Of a stretch of DNA of 64,000 nucleotides, positions 32,813 to 41,004 are shown piece by piece. Position 1 is the stretch's first letter. Every line of letters begins with the position of its first letter. The stretch is from Candidatus Blautia faecipullorum (GTDB taxonomy: Bacteria; Bacillota; Clostridia; Lachnospirales; Lachnospiraceae). A program made the translations under genes and the position numbers. The stretch lies in NCBI GenBank assembly GCA_019115125.1, contig DXEG01000037.1, forward strand, positions 1 through 64,000. The letters are read 5' to 3'. Below the pieces are notes generated by a model. The model ran no database searches, was not told the DNA's origin, and saw only the letters and a list, made by a program, of their open reading frames with translations.

Positions 32813-33517
32813 ATGAGATGTATCGGTATTATCGGGGCAATGGATGAAGAGGTTGCCGGATTGAAGGAATATATGCAGGATGTGGAGATCACCCGCAAAG
32901 CGTCTATGGAGTTTTACGCGGGGACTCTGGAAGGAAAAAAAGTGGTTGTGGTACGCTCCGGCGTCGGCAAGGTAAACGCGGCCGTATGCACCCAGATCCT
33001 TGTGGATGAGTTCCAGGCGGAGGCGGTGATCAACACCGGGATCGCGGGAAGCCTGAACAATGATATCAATATCGGGGATATTGTACTTTCCACGGATCTG
33101 GTCCATCATGACATGGACGCGGTTGGTTTCGGCTATCCCAAGGGGCAGATCCCACGGATGGAAGAGTTTTCTTTCCAAAGCGACCAGGTTCTCCGGAAGC
33201 TGGCGGCGGAGGCCTGCCGGGAAGTAAATCCTGATATTCAGGTTTTTGAGGGAAGAATCGCCTCCGGTGACCAGTTTATCGCGGATCAGGATGTGAAGGA
33301 TTTCATTGTGAAAGAATTCAGCGCGTACGCCGTGGAGATGGAAGGCGCGGCGATCGCTCAGGCCGCGTCCCTGAATCATGTGCCGTTTTTGGTGATCCGG
33401 GCTATTTCCGACAAGGCCGACGGCAGCGCCCATGTGGATTACCCCGCATTTGAGAAGCTGGCCATCGAACATAGTGTAAAACTGACCAAAAAAATCCTGA
33501 AAGAGCTTCAGGACTGA
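32813..33517 (+). CDS. mtnN: 5'-methylthioadenosine/S-adenosylhomocysteine nucleosidase
   Basis: 234 residues from ATG 32813, with ATAGGAGAA upstream. It cleaves MTA and SAH (and 5'-deoxyadenosine, the by-product of radical SAM enzymes) to adenine and the thioribose. Visible: N-terminal MRCIGIIGAMDEEVAGLK with the catalytic-loop Glu, VVVRSGVGKVNAA, and VEMEGAAIAQAA with the ribose-binding Met-Glu. The catalytic Asp is in RAISDKADGSAH (about residue 198). Standard length. Confidence 0.93.
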   Translation: MRCIGIIGAMDEEVAGLKEYMQDVEITRKASMEFYAGTLEGKKVVVVRSGVGKVNAAVCTQILVDEFQAEAVINTGIAGSLNNDINIGDIVLSTDLVHHDMDAVGFGYPKGQIPRMEEFSFQSDQVLRKLAAEACREVNPDIQVFEGRIASGDQFIADQDVKDFIVKEFSAYAVEMEGAAIAQAASLNHVPFLVIRAISDKADGSAHVDYPAFEKLAIEHSVKLTKKILKELQD

Positions 33518-33649
33518 AAAAAGCGTGAAAACCAGCCGCGGCTTCCGGGAGAGAGCCTTTCGAAGCATGGCTGTATCAGTCGGTCCTGCACCATCCGGAG
33601 CTGCCTGCATATGCTAAAACAGACCATATGAGTATGCAGGAGACGGTCT

Positions 33650-34015
33650 ATGTATCATGATAACTTTTTTCCGTTTTACAGCCTGTATGCAGATCCCGCG
33701 GTTTTTGAAGGGGAAAGGATGCAGGAGAGAGAGTTCGATCTGATGAAGTCCTTTTATCCGGAGATTGCCAGAAGGATCCAGGATAAGGTGGAGGAGGAAT
33801 GTCAGCTTCTGGATTATGAAGGAAGCAGGATTTATGACGAGTATCCAGACAGACTGATGATGCGTCAGATGAGCTCCGGAATCTGCCGGAGATTCGAACA
33901 GGAGATGGCCGCCCAGGAGCTTCCGGCGGGATATCTCCGGGAACTGATCGAGGTGCTTCTGTATCAGGAGATATCCAGGAAGCGCTGCAGAAGGAAAAGG
34001 TGCAGAGGCTATTAA
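33650..34015 (+). CDS. Conserved small Lachnospiraceae protein, unknown function
   Basis: 121 residues from ATG 33650 with CAGGAG eight bases upstream. N-terminal Phe/Tyr-rich MYHDNFFPFYSLYADP, then a helical section with ERMQEREFDLMKSFYPEIAR and a conserved-looking acidic LLDYEGSRIYDEYPDRLMMRQM. The tail is basic with Cys (RKRCRRKRCRGY). I recall similar small proteins in related genomes but no function. It lies between mtnN and the methyltransferase gene in the same direction. Confidence 0.7.
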   Translation: MYHDNFFPFYSLYADPAVFEGERMQEREFDLMKSFYPEIARRIQDKVEEECQLLDYEGSRIYDEYPDRLMMRQMSSGICRRFEQEMAAQELPAGYLRELIEVLLYQEISRKRCRRKRCRGY

Positions 34016-34044
34016 AATTTGCCGCATAAGAAAGTATAGGAATC

Positions 34045-35211
34045 ATGAAAACAATCGAAGAATTTTTGGAAGAACTGATAAACGAGAATCTGATCCTTGC
34101 AGTATTCAGCGGCTGCCGGATAAAGACCGCTCCGCCCAGGGTGAGGATCCGCCCTGTGGAAATAAAAGGAAAGCTCCTTTATCAGGCGTCCGCTGTGGAA
34201 GGAACAAAGGAGGTTCACTCCAATTATGAAAGGGAGGAGCTTCTGTCTTATATGAAGTCCTGTCTGGAGGGGGATTATTCCCAGCTCCAGGTGCAGGGAC
34301 GGCTGGCTGACGGAAGCGTTCTGGTCAGCAAAAAAGGAAAACAGACGATCAGGCTGAAGCCGCACCCTGCCAGTGAGCCGGTAAAGATTCTCGCTCACAA
34401 CAGAATAAAAAAATATATCCTGCCGGAGGGGACGCCGGTTCCCTTTCTGGTGGATCTGGGAGTTATGAATCCCCAGGGGAAGATTCATGTCTCCTCTTAT
34501 GACAAATACAGGCAGATCAACCGTTTCCTGGAATTTATCGAGGATATTCTTCCGAAGCTTTCCAGGGATCGGGAGATCACCATCGTGGACTTTGGCTGCG
34601 GAAAATCCTATCTGACCTTCGCTATGTATTATTTTCTCAGAGAGCTGCGGGGCTACGATGTCAATATTATCGGACTTGACCTGAAAGCAGACGTGATTGA
34701 ACGGTGCAGCCGCCTGGCGGAGAGCTACGGTTATGAAAAGCTTCATTTTTTCCAGGGAGATATCGCCGGATATGAAGGACTACAGAAGGTGGATATGGTG
34801 GTGACTCTCCACGCCTGCGACAAAGCGACGGATTACGCGCTGGACAAGGCTGTTCAGTGGGGCGCCCAGGTGATACTTTCCGTTCCCTGCTGCCAGCATG
34901 AGCTGAACGGAGTCATAGAGAATGAGCTTTTGGCCCCTGTGCTGAAATACGGGATACTGAAGGAGCGGATCGCGGCGCTTCTCACAGACGGAATTCGGGC
35001 CAATCTGCTGGAATCCCGGGGTTATTCCGTGCAGATCCTGGAATTTATCGACATGGAGCATACGCCAAAGAATCTTTTGATCCGGGCGGTAAAAACAGGA
35101 AAAGAGAGGTCTGTGGAAAACCTGGCAAAAATGACGGAAGCGCTTCACGCAGAACTGACCCTGGAGAAGCTTCTTTATCCTCAGGGACTTTCTGACAGGA
35201 AGGGAGTATAA
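34045..35211 (+). CDS. SAM-dependent methyltransferase (Methyltransf_32-like)
   Basis: 388 residues from ATG 34045. The N-terminal ~170 residues are a separate domain. The Rossmann-type methyltransferase fold follows: motif I ITIVDFGCGKSYLTFAMYYF (about 181-200), acidic LDLKADVIERC, then VVTLHACDKATDYALDKAV and SVPCCQHELN. The LHACD and PCCQHE motifs are typical of the METTL25/RRNAD1-related family. RNA or protein methylation is possible; the target is unknown. Confidence 0.8.
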   Translation: MKTIEEFLEELINENLILAVFSGCRIKTAPPRVRIRPVEIKGKLLYQASAVEGTKEVHSNYEREELLSYMKSCLEGDYSQLQVQGRLADGSVLVSKKGKQTIRLKPHPASEPVKILAHNRIKKYILPEGTPVPFLVDLGVMNPQGKIHVSSYDKYRQINRFLEFIEDILPKLSRDREITIVDFGCGKSYLTFAMYYFLRELRGYDVNIIGLDLKADVIERCSRLAESYGYEKLHFFQGDIAGYEGLQKVDMVVTLHACDKATDYALDKAVQWGAQVILSVPCCQHELNGVIENELLAPVLKYGILKERIAALLTDGIRANLLESRGYSVQILEFIDMEHTPKNLLIRAVKTGKERSVENLAKMTEALHAELTLEKLLYPQGLSDRKGV

Positions 35212-35217
35212 GATACA

Positions 35218-37665
35218 ATGAAAAAATTTCTGGGCAGAATGGGGGTACTTCTGCTGATTTTTGTTCTCGGTGTGGCGGGGACGGCTTTTTTACTGAATAA
35301 TGAAACGACCGACGACCGTTCGGATATGAATAATCCTACGCTTCCGGAGGTGATGGTGGACTTTGGGGGAACACTGTCCAATCTTATGCACGGATACAGG
35401 CAGCCCATGCAGGCGGATTTTGTCCGGGAATGTGTGACGCCTCTGGATACTACAAAAACTCTGTCCATAGCGATCGATCCCAATGAGTCGGAGGTGAAAA
35501 GCCTGGCTTATGAGATCAGGAGCTCAGACGGGACAAAGGTAATCGAAAACCAGAAGCTCAGCACGCTGGAAAGCTCGGAGAACTATCTGAGAGCAGAGGT
35601 GGAGATTGCCTCCGGGCTTCTTATGAATCAGGAATATTCCATGCAGATCACTCTGGAGACAGACCGGGGAGATTCCTATTATTACACGAGACTGGTATCC
35701 CGGTCATCCACTTATACGGAAGAATATGTGAAGTTTGTCCAGAACTTTGCCCAGATGTGCATGAACAAAAATACAGCGGATCAACTGTCCGCCTATCTGG
35801 AGTCTCAGCAGTCCGGCTCCAGGAATTTTGCGGGAGTTTCCATAACTTCTCCGCTGTCGGATATCAGTTGGGGAAATCTGAATCCTCAGATATCCAGGCA
35901 GGGAATCCCGGTGATTAAAGAGATCAACGAGACCACCGCCAGCGTTTCTCTGTCTTATGAGATTTCGGCGGTCAATGACAACGGGGGCGTGGAATTCTAC
36001 AATGTGGAAGATTTTTACAGAATGAGATACACAGAGTCCAGGATCATGCTGCTGGATTTTGAGAGATCCGCCGCTCAGATATTTAATCCGAATCTTCCGG
36101 TGATCAGCGACAGCGGGCTTCTTCTGGGAGTCAGGAGCAGAGATGTTTCCTATATGACCAATGAGGAGGCTTCCGTCGTGGCCTTTGTCCAGGAAGGAGA
36201 GCTCTGGACCTACGCGCCGGAAAACGGAAAGTTTGTGGATGTGTTCAGCTTCCGCAAAACGGATAACAGGGACGCCCGCGACGCCAGCCAGGAGCATGGA
36301 ATCAAGCTGATCCAGGTGGAGGATAACGGCGATGTGGATTTTGTGGTATACGGCTATATGAGCCGGGGCGCTCACGAGGGCATTTGCGGAGCCGGGATCT
36401 ATCATTATAACAGCGACCAGAATATGATCCAGGAGGAAGTGTTCATCCCCAGTACGGAATCCTACGAATTTCTGAAGGAGGATCTCGGAACGCTGTCCTA
36501 TGTAAACGGGAAAAACGAGCTTTTTATTGTTATGGCCCGGAAGCTGTATCAGATCAATATTGATGAGAGCAGCTACGAGATTCTGGCGGAAGGGATCAGC
36601 AAGGATGATTTCGCGGTGTCTAAGACCAACGCCCATGCCGCGTGGCGGATCACCGAGGGGGAGAATGCGGGACAGATTCAGTTTATGGACTTTGATTCTC
36701 TCAAATCCAGGACGATAGCCCCCGGAGAGTCTCAGGAGCTGCGTGTCCTTGGATTTATGAACGAGGATCTGATTTACGGAACGCTGAACAGCCAGGATAT
36801 TTTTACGGACGCCAACGGCCATGTGACGGAGGGACTGAGCTCTCTCCGGATTGAAGATTTCGGCGGCAATCTGAAAAAGGAATATCATCAGGATGGCCAG
36901 TACATGATTGATGTGACCATAGGCGGCACCCTGATGGAGTTTGATCTGGCAGTAAAAGGCGAAAACGGCTATACAGTGAAAACGAGAGATAATATCATGA
37001 ACAACAGCGGCTCGGCGGAGGATCTGGTATCTGTGGAACAGACAAGCTCCGACCGGCAGGGCGCGATGGTCCGCCTGGCCTTTGAGGACAGTCCGGGTAC
37101 GGACGACCCGCTGGTTCTCCGGGCGAAGGTCCGCAGCGGGGACAGCCGGATCGTGGAGGTGGATATTGAAACCTCGGAAGAAGAAATTTACTATGTATAC
37201 GCGAAAGGCAGTCTGGACAGTATCTGGTCCGAAGCGGCGGACGCTGTGCAGAGGGCGGACGAGCAGACCGGAGTGGTGCTGAACCGGGAGCAGCAGTACG
37301 TGTGGGAGCGGGGAAATATGAAAACACAGCTCACTCTCAATACCTCAGATGTGCCGGAAATTATCCGCACAGGCTCCTGGGATAAGGAAGCTCTTCAGGA
37401 AGGCATGGGGGATTCGGGTACTATAATAGATCTTTCGGGATGTACACTGGAGAATGTTCTCTACGAGGTCAGCGCCCAGAGGGCGGTGATCGCCAAGACG
37501 GGAGAAAATTCCAGCGTTGTTATCGTGGGATATGACGCGTATAATACTTATCTGCTGAATACCTCTACGGGAGAGGTTAAGCCCTACGGCATGAACGACA
37601 GTACGGCGCTTTTCCAGAAGGCGGGGAATATCTTTATCTCCTATCTGGAGGCGGTGACGTATTAA
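35218..37665 (+). CDS. Membrane-anchored extracellular protein with a degenerate C39-like end
   Basis: 815 residues from ATG 35218, seven bases after the methyltransferase stop. One N-terminal membrane segment (about 8-27, MGVLLLIFVLGVAGTAFLL) anchors a long extracytoplasmic part. The middle section (about 290-560) has short strand-rich repeats (for example ELWTYAPENGK, GIYHYNSDQNM, QINIDESSYEILAEG) that suggest a beta-propeller. The last ~100 residues (VLYEVSAQRAVIAKTGENSS, VVIVGYDAYNTYLLNTSTGE, ...LFQKAGNIFISYLE) resemble the C-terminal half of papain-like C39 domains, but the expected catalytic Cys and His are missing. I therefore infer a non-catalytic, perhaps binding, role at the cell surface. 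Confidence 0.6.
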   Translation: MKKFLGRMGVLLLIFVLGVAGTAFLLNNETTDDRSDMNNPTLPEVMVDFGGTLSNLMHGYRQPMQADFVRECVTPLDTTKTLSIAIDPNESEVKSLAYEIRSSDGTKVIENQKLSTLESSENYLRAEVEIASGLLMNQEYSMQITLETDRGDSYYYTRLVSRSSTYTEEYVKFVQNFAQMCMNKNTADQLSAYLESQQSGSRNFAGVSITSPLSDISWGNLNPQISRQGIPVIKEINETTASVSLSYEISAVNDNGGVEFYNVEDFYRMRYTESRIMLLDFERSAAQIFNPNLPVISDSGLLLGVRSRDVSYMTNEEASVVAFVQEGELWTYAPENGKFVDVFSFRKTDNRDARDASQEHGIKLIQVEDNGDVDFVVYGYMSRGAHEGICGAGIYHYNSDQNMIQEEVFIPSTESYEFLKEDLGTLSYVNGKNELFIVMARKLYQINIDESSYEILAEGISKDDFAVSKTNAHAAWRITEGENAGQIQFMDFDSLKSRTIAPGESQELRVLGFMNEDLIYGTLNSQDIFTDANGHVTEGLSSLRIEDFGGNLKKEYHQDGQYMIDVTIGGTLMEFDLAVKGENGYTVKTRDNIMNNSGSAEDLVSVEQTSSDRQGAMVRLAFEDSPGTDDPLVLRAKVRSGDSRIVEVDIETSEEEIYYVYAKGSLDSIWSEAADAVQRADEQTGVVLNREQQYVWERGNMKTQLTLNTSDVPEIIRTGSWDKEALQEGMGDSGTIIDLSGCTLENVLYEVSAQRAVIAKTGENSSVVIVGYDAYNTYLLNTSTGEVKPYGMNDSTALFQKAGNIFISYLEAVTY

Positions 37666-37803
37666 GAACAGCGCGCTTTGAGGGAGGAGACTCCGGGGAC
37701 GATTTTCATTGAAGTATATAAATATATGTACAGATATCTGTGCCCGCCGCAAAAATAGTGCGGCAGGCAATAGAATATAAGAAAAGAAAAGGGAGGAAGC
37801 ATC

Positions 37804-38973
37804 ATGGAGAAAAAACTGCTTGAAAAATTTAACGAGGTATACGGAGCCGGGGGAGATATCCGTGAGTATTTCGCTCCGGGAAGGGTAAACCTGATCGGAG
37901 AGCACACTGATTATAATGGAGGCCATGTATTTCCCTGCGCTCTGACCCTGGGAACCTATGGTCTGGCACGGAAAAGAGAGGACAGAAAGCTTCGTTTTTA
38001 TTCTGCGAATTTTTCCAAGCTGGGTGTTCTCGAGTCCTCTCTGGACGATCTGGTTCCCGCGGAGAAAGCAGGCTGGACCAATTATCCGAAGGGTGTGATG
38101 TGGGCTTTTGAAAAACGGGGATATACATTTGACACAGGTGTGGATTTTCTGATCTACGGCAACATTCCCAACGGCTCCGGACTTTCTTCTTCCGCGTCCC
38201 TGGAGGTTCTCACAGGACTGATGCTGAAGGATATGTTTGGGATTGAGGAGCTGACCATGCAGGATCTCGCCCTGATCGGACAGTACTCTGAAAATAATTT
38301 TAACGGTATGAACTGCGGAATCATGGATCAGTTTGCCAGCGCCATGGGAAAAGAGGACTGCGCTATCTTCCTCGACACCAGCACCCTTGAATTCGAATAC
38401 GCGCCTGTGAAGCTGAAGGACGCGAGAATTGTGATCACCAACAGTAAGGTAAAGCATAGTCTTGTGGGCTCCGCCTACAACGACAGACGGAATGAGTGCG
38501 AGACCGCGCTGAAAGACCTTCAGAAGGTAACAGACATAAAAGCCCTGGGCGAGCTGACGGAGGAAGAGTTTGAGGCTCATAAGGACGCTATCGCAAGTGA
38601 GATCTGCCGGAAGCGGGCGAAACATGCGGTTTATGAGAATCAGAGAACCATCAATGCCGTGAAGGCGCTCAAGGCGGATGACGTGGAGGAATTCGGCCGT
38701 CTGATGAACGCCTCCCATGTATCCCTTCGCGACGATTACGAGGTTTCCTGTGAGGAGATCGATATCCTGGTGGATCTTGCGTGGAAGATCCCGGGAGTGA
38801 TCGGTTCCCGCATCACCGGAGGCGGCTTTGGCGGATGTACGGTGAGCATTGTTAAAAATGACGCGGTAGATACCTTCGTAGACACGATCGGCAGGAAATA
38901 TAAAGAAGCCGTGGGACACGAGGCGGAGTTCTATGTTGTGGATATCGGAGACGGCGCGCACAAGATATCCTGA
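37804..38973 (+). CDS. galK: Galactokinase
   Basis: 389 residues from ATG 37804, with GGGAGG upstream. GHMP kinase that phosphorylates galactose at C1 (Leloir pathway, cytoplasm). Signature FAPGRVNLIGEHTDYNGGHV (galactose binding) at about 23-42, the ATP loop GNIPNGSGLSSSASLEV at about 119-135, and the C-terminal GSRITGGGFGGCTVSIV. Standard length. Followed 30 bp later by galT. No galE is in the window. Confidence 0.95.
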   Translation: MEKKLLEKFNEVYGAGGDIREYFAPGRVNLIGEHTDYNGGHVFPCALTLGTYGLARKREDRKLRFYSANFSKLGVLESSLDDLVPAEKAGWTNYPKGVMWAFEKRGYTFDTGVDFLIYGNIPNGSGLSSSASLEVLTGLMLKDMFGIEELTMQDLALIGQYSENNFNGMNCGIMDQFASAMGKEDCAIFLDTSTLEFEYAPVKLKDARIVITNSKVKHSLVGSAYNDRRNECETALKDLQKVTDIKALGELTEEEFEAHKDAIASEICRKRAKHAVYENQRTINAVKALKADDVEEFGRLMNASHVSLRDDYEVSCEEIDILVDLAWKIPGVIGSRITGGGFGGCTVSIVKNDAVDTFVDTIGRKYKEAVGHEAEFYVVDIGDGAHKIS

Positions 38974-39003
38974 AAATTTCATTAAATACGGGGGATTCGA
39001 AAA

Positions 39004-40494
39004 ATGTTAAATAAAAGTATAAGCAAATTGGTACAATACGGAATTGAAACAGGACTGATGCCGGAATGTGAAAAAAATTACGCCGTCAATCTTTTGCTGG
39101 ACGTGTTCCATGAGGACGAATACCAGGAGCCGGAGGAGACCTTTTCCAACGTGGATCTTGAGGAGACCCTGGGAGAGCTTCTGGATGAAGCGGTGAAGAG
39201 AGGGCTGATCCAGGACAGCGTGGTTTACCGGGATCTCTTTGACACCCGGCTGATGAACTGCCTGATGCCGAGACCGGCGCAGGTTCAGAAAGAATTCTGG
39301 GAAAACTACAGGGAAGATCCCCGGAAGGCTACGGATTACTTTTATAAATTAAGCCAGGACAGCGATTATATCCGCCGCTACCGCGTAAAAAAAGACCAGA
39401 AATGGACAGTGGAGAGCCCTTATGGGGATATTGACATCACCATTAACCTGTCCAAGCCGGAGAAGGACCCCAAGGCCATTGCCGCCGCGAAGAACGCGAA
39501 ATCCAGCAGCTATCCCAAATGTCTTCTCTGTCCGGAGAACGAGGGCTACGCCGGCCGGGTGAACCATCCCGCCAGGGAAAACCACAGGATCATCCCCATT
39601 ACCATCAACGACAGTCCATGGGGGTTCCAGTATTCGCCCTATGTATATTACAACGAACACTGCATTGTGTTTAATTTCCAGCATACGCCCATGAAGATCG
39701 AGAGAAACGCCTTTATCAAGCTTTTTGATTTTGTGAAGCTGTTTCCTCATTATTTCCTGGGCTCCAACGCGGATCTGCCTATTGTCGGCGGCTCTATCTT
39801 AAGCCATGACCATTTCCAGGGAGGACATTATACCTTCGCCATGGCAAAAGCGGAGATTGAAACCCCGGTAACGATCCCCGGTTATGAAGATGTAGAGGCG
39901 GGAATTGTGAAATGGCCTCTTTCTGTACTGCGTATCCGCCATAAAGATGAGAAGCGTCTGGTGGATCTGGCTTCTCATGTGCTGGAGGTATGGAGAGGCT
40001 ATACTGACGAGGCCGCTTTTATCTACGCGGAGACGGACGGGGAGCCCCACAATACCATCACTCCTATTGCCAGAAAGAGGGGAGATGTTTTTGAGCTGGA
40101 TCTGACGCTGCGCAACAACATCACTACAGAGGAGCATCCTCTTGGAGTGTACCATCCCCATGCGCAGTACCATCATATCAAGAAGGAAAATATCGGCCTT
40201 ATCGAGGTAATGGGCCTGGCCGTTCTTCCGGCAAGGCTGAAAGAAGAAATAGAGCTTCTGGAGGAATATATTCTGGCAGGAAAAGACGTGGCTTCCAATG
40301 AGAAGATTGAGAAACATGCTGCCTGGGTTTCTGAATTCCTTCCAAAATATCCGGATATCAGCAGCGAAAATATCCACGAAATCCTTCAGAAGGAAATCGG
40401 GAACGTATTTGTTCATGTTCTGGAGGACGCGGGCGTTTACAAGTGTACTCCGGAGGGCCGGGAAGCGTTCATGCGGTTTATCAGGGCGCTGTAA
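39004..40494 (+). CDS. galT: Galactose-1-phosphate uridylyltransferase, family 2
   Basis: 496 residues from ATG 39004. It exchanges UMP between UDP-glucose and galactose-1-phosphate. It is of the long Firmicutes type (GalT family 2, about 490-500 residues). The active-site motif is YHPHAQYHHIKKENIGLIEV at about 380-399. An N-terminal helical region and a central KCLLCPENEGYAGRVNHPARENHRI match family 2. It completes the galK-galT operon. Confidence 0.95.
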   Translation: MLNKSISKLVQYGIETGLMPECEKNYAVNLLLDVFHEDEYQEPEETFSNVDLEETLGELLDEAVKRGLIQDSVVYRDLFDTRLMNCLMPRPAQVQKEFWENYREDPRKATDYFYKLSQDSDYIRRYRVKKDQKWTVESPYGDIDITINLSKPEKDPKAIAAAKNAKSSSYPKCLLCPENEGYAGRVNHPARENHRIIPITINDSPWGFQYSPYVYYNEHCIVFNFQHTPMKIERNAFIKLFDFVKLFPHYFLGSNADLPIVGGSILSHDHFQGGHYTFAMAKAEIETPVTIPGYEDVEAGIVKWPLSVLRIRHKDEKRLVDLASHVLEVWRGYTDEAAFIYAETDGEPHNTITPIARKRGDVFELDLTLRNNITTEEHPLGVYHPHAQYHHIKKENIGLIEVMGLAVLPARLKEEIELLEEYILAGKDVASNEKIEKHAAWVSEFLPKYPDISSENIHEILQKEIGNVFVHVLEDAGVYKCTPEGREAFMRFIRAL

Positions 40495-40508
40495 GCAGAG
40501 AGATTCGT

Positions 40509-40540
40509 GTTACTGTTCACAGGTACCTGCGAACAGTAAC
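40509..40540. repeat. Short palindromic repeat (family member 2)
   Basis: GTTACTGTTC-A-CAGGTACCTG-C-GAACAGTAAC: outer 10-bp arms are perfect and the centre is a 10-bp palindrome. Same family as 32588-32617. It sits after galT and may also help end that transcript. Confidence 0.65.
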
Positions 40541-40578
40541 GCCAACGTCTGCGAAACCTGATTAGGACGGATAAAGGC

Positions 40579-40607
40579 TTGCGTCCTGCTGCCGGATGTG
40601 CTATATT
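40579..40607 (+). promoter_or_regulatory. Promoter for antisense RNA of the small toxin locus
   Basis: TTGCGT (40579-40584), 17-nt spacer, TATATT (40602-40607; an overlapping GATAAT follows). It points toward the 3' end of the small toxin-like gene on the other strand. Confidence 0.5.
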
Positions 40608-40613
40608 GATAAT

Positions 40614-40712
40614 AGAAAAGGGAAAGCCAGAGAAGCGGCCTACCCTCAAATAGTTAAGTTAAACTTTTTACAGTCTGGCCGTCAACTATTGCAGTAGTTG
40701 GCGGCTACTTTC
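40614..40712 (+). ncRNA. Putative antisense RNA (type I antitoxin)
   Basis: Inferred transcript from the promoter at 40579-40607 to the hairpin GCCGTCAACTA / TAGTTGGCGGC (40678-40705), followed by TACTTTCGTTT. It would be about 100 nt and overlap the 3' end of the 31-codon gene on the minus strand, as in TxpA/RatA-type pairs. The evidence is position and signals only. Confidence 0.45.
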
Positions 40713-40800
40713 GTTTATCCTTGAAAATCTCGTAAACAAGACTAACAAGGGCAACAATGAATATCAAAAGCTGAATTAAATCAGCATATGTAACATACAT
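40705..40800 (-). CDS. Small hydrophobic peptide, holin-like type I toxin candidate
   Basis: 31 residues, MYVTYADLIQLLIFIVALVS then LVYEIFKDKRK. ATG 40800 is preceded by a strong AAGGAGGG site. One membrane helix, with a short N-terminus and a Lys/Arg-rich tail. This is the pattern of the 'putative holin-like toxin' peptides of Firmicutes, which act at the membrane and are silenced by an antisense RNA. An upstream leader of about 110 nt, Gly/Cys-rich in hairpins, is compatible with translation control. The gene is too short for ordinary gene finders. Confidence 0.65.
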   Translation of the reverse strand: MYVTYADLIQLLIFIVALVSLVYEIFKDKRK

Positions 40801-40891
40801 TGGCAACGCCCTCCTTTCTTCGTCAGTCTGGAGGGTAGCCCCTCCGAAAAACAGGAGCGTAAGCCGTCTGAGAAATTCCCGCAGATACTCC

Positions 40892-40957
40892 TTGCAGGAA
40901 CAAAAGGAATAAGCTATACTATAAAGCGAAGCGGATGTAAGCCATCTGCTTCGCTTT
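40892..40957 (+). promoter_or_regulatory. asnS promoter with immediate terminator-like hairpin
   Basis: TTGCAG (40892-40897), 17-nt spacer, TATACT (40915-40920). At once follows a 15-bp hairpin (AAAGCGAAGCGGATG / CATCTGCTTCGCTTT, loop TAAGC) ending in TTTTTA. Transcription would start inside its left arm, leaving at least 11 bp. The reverse complement of the -10 region (TATAGT) may serve the toxin gene in the opposite direction. No T-box sequence is seen before asnS, although many Firmicutes asnS genes have one. Confidence 0.5.
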
Positions 40958-41004
40958 TTACACGTATGCAAAAGTATAAATCCAACACAGAGAGGAAATA
41001 GATT

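Noticed and set aside
37345..38982. 545-codon minus-strand frame opposite galK
   Set aside because: It lies antisense to the end of the 35218 gene and all of galK, has no ribosome binding site or recognisable protein features, and galK is unmistakable.
40892..41004. T-box leader before asnS
   Set aside because: No AGGGTGG-type T-box sequence or specifier stem was found, and the leader is too short.
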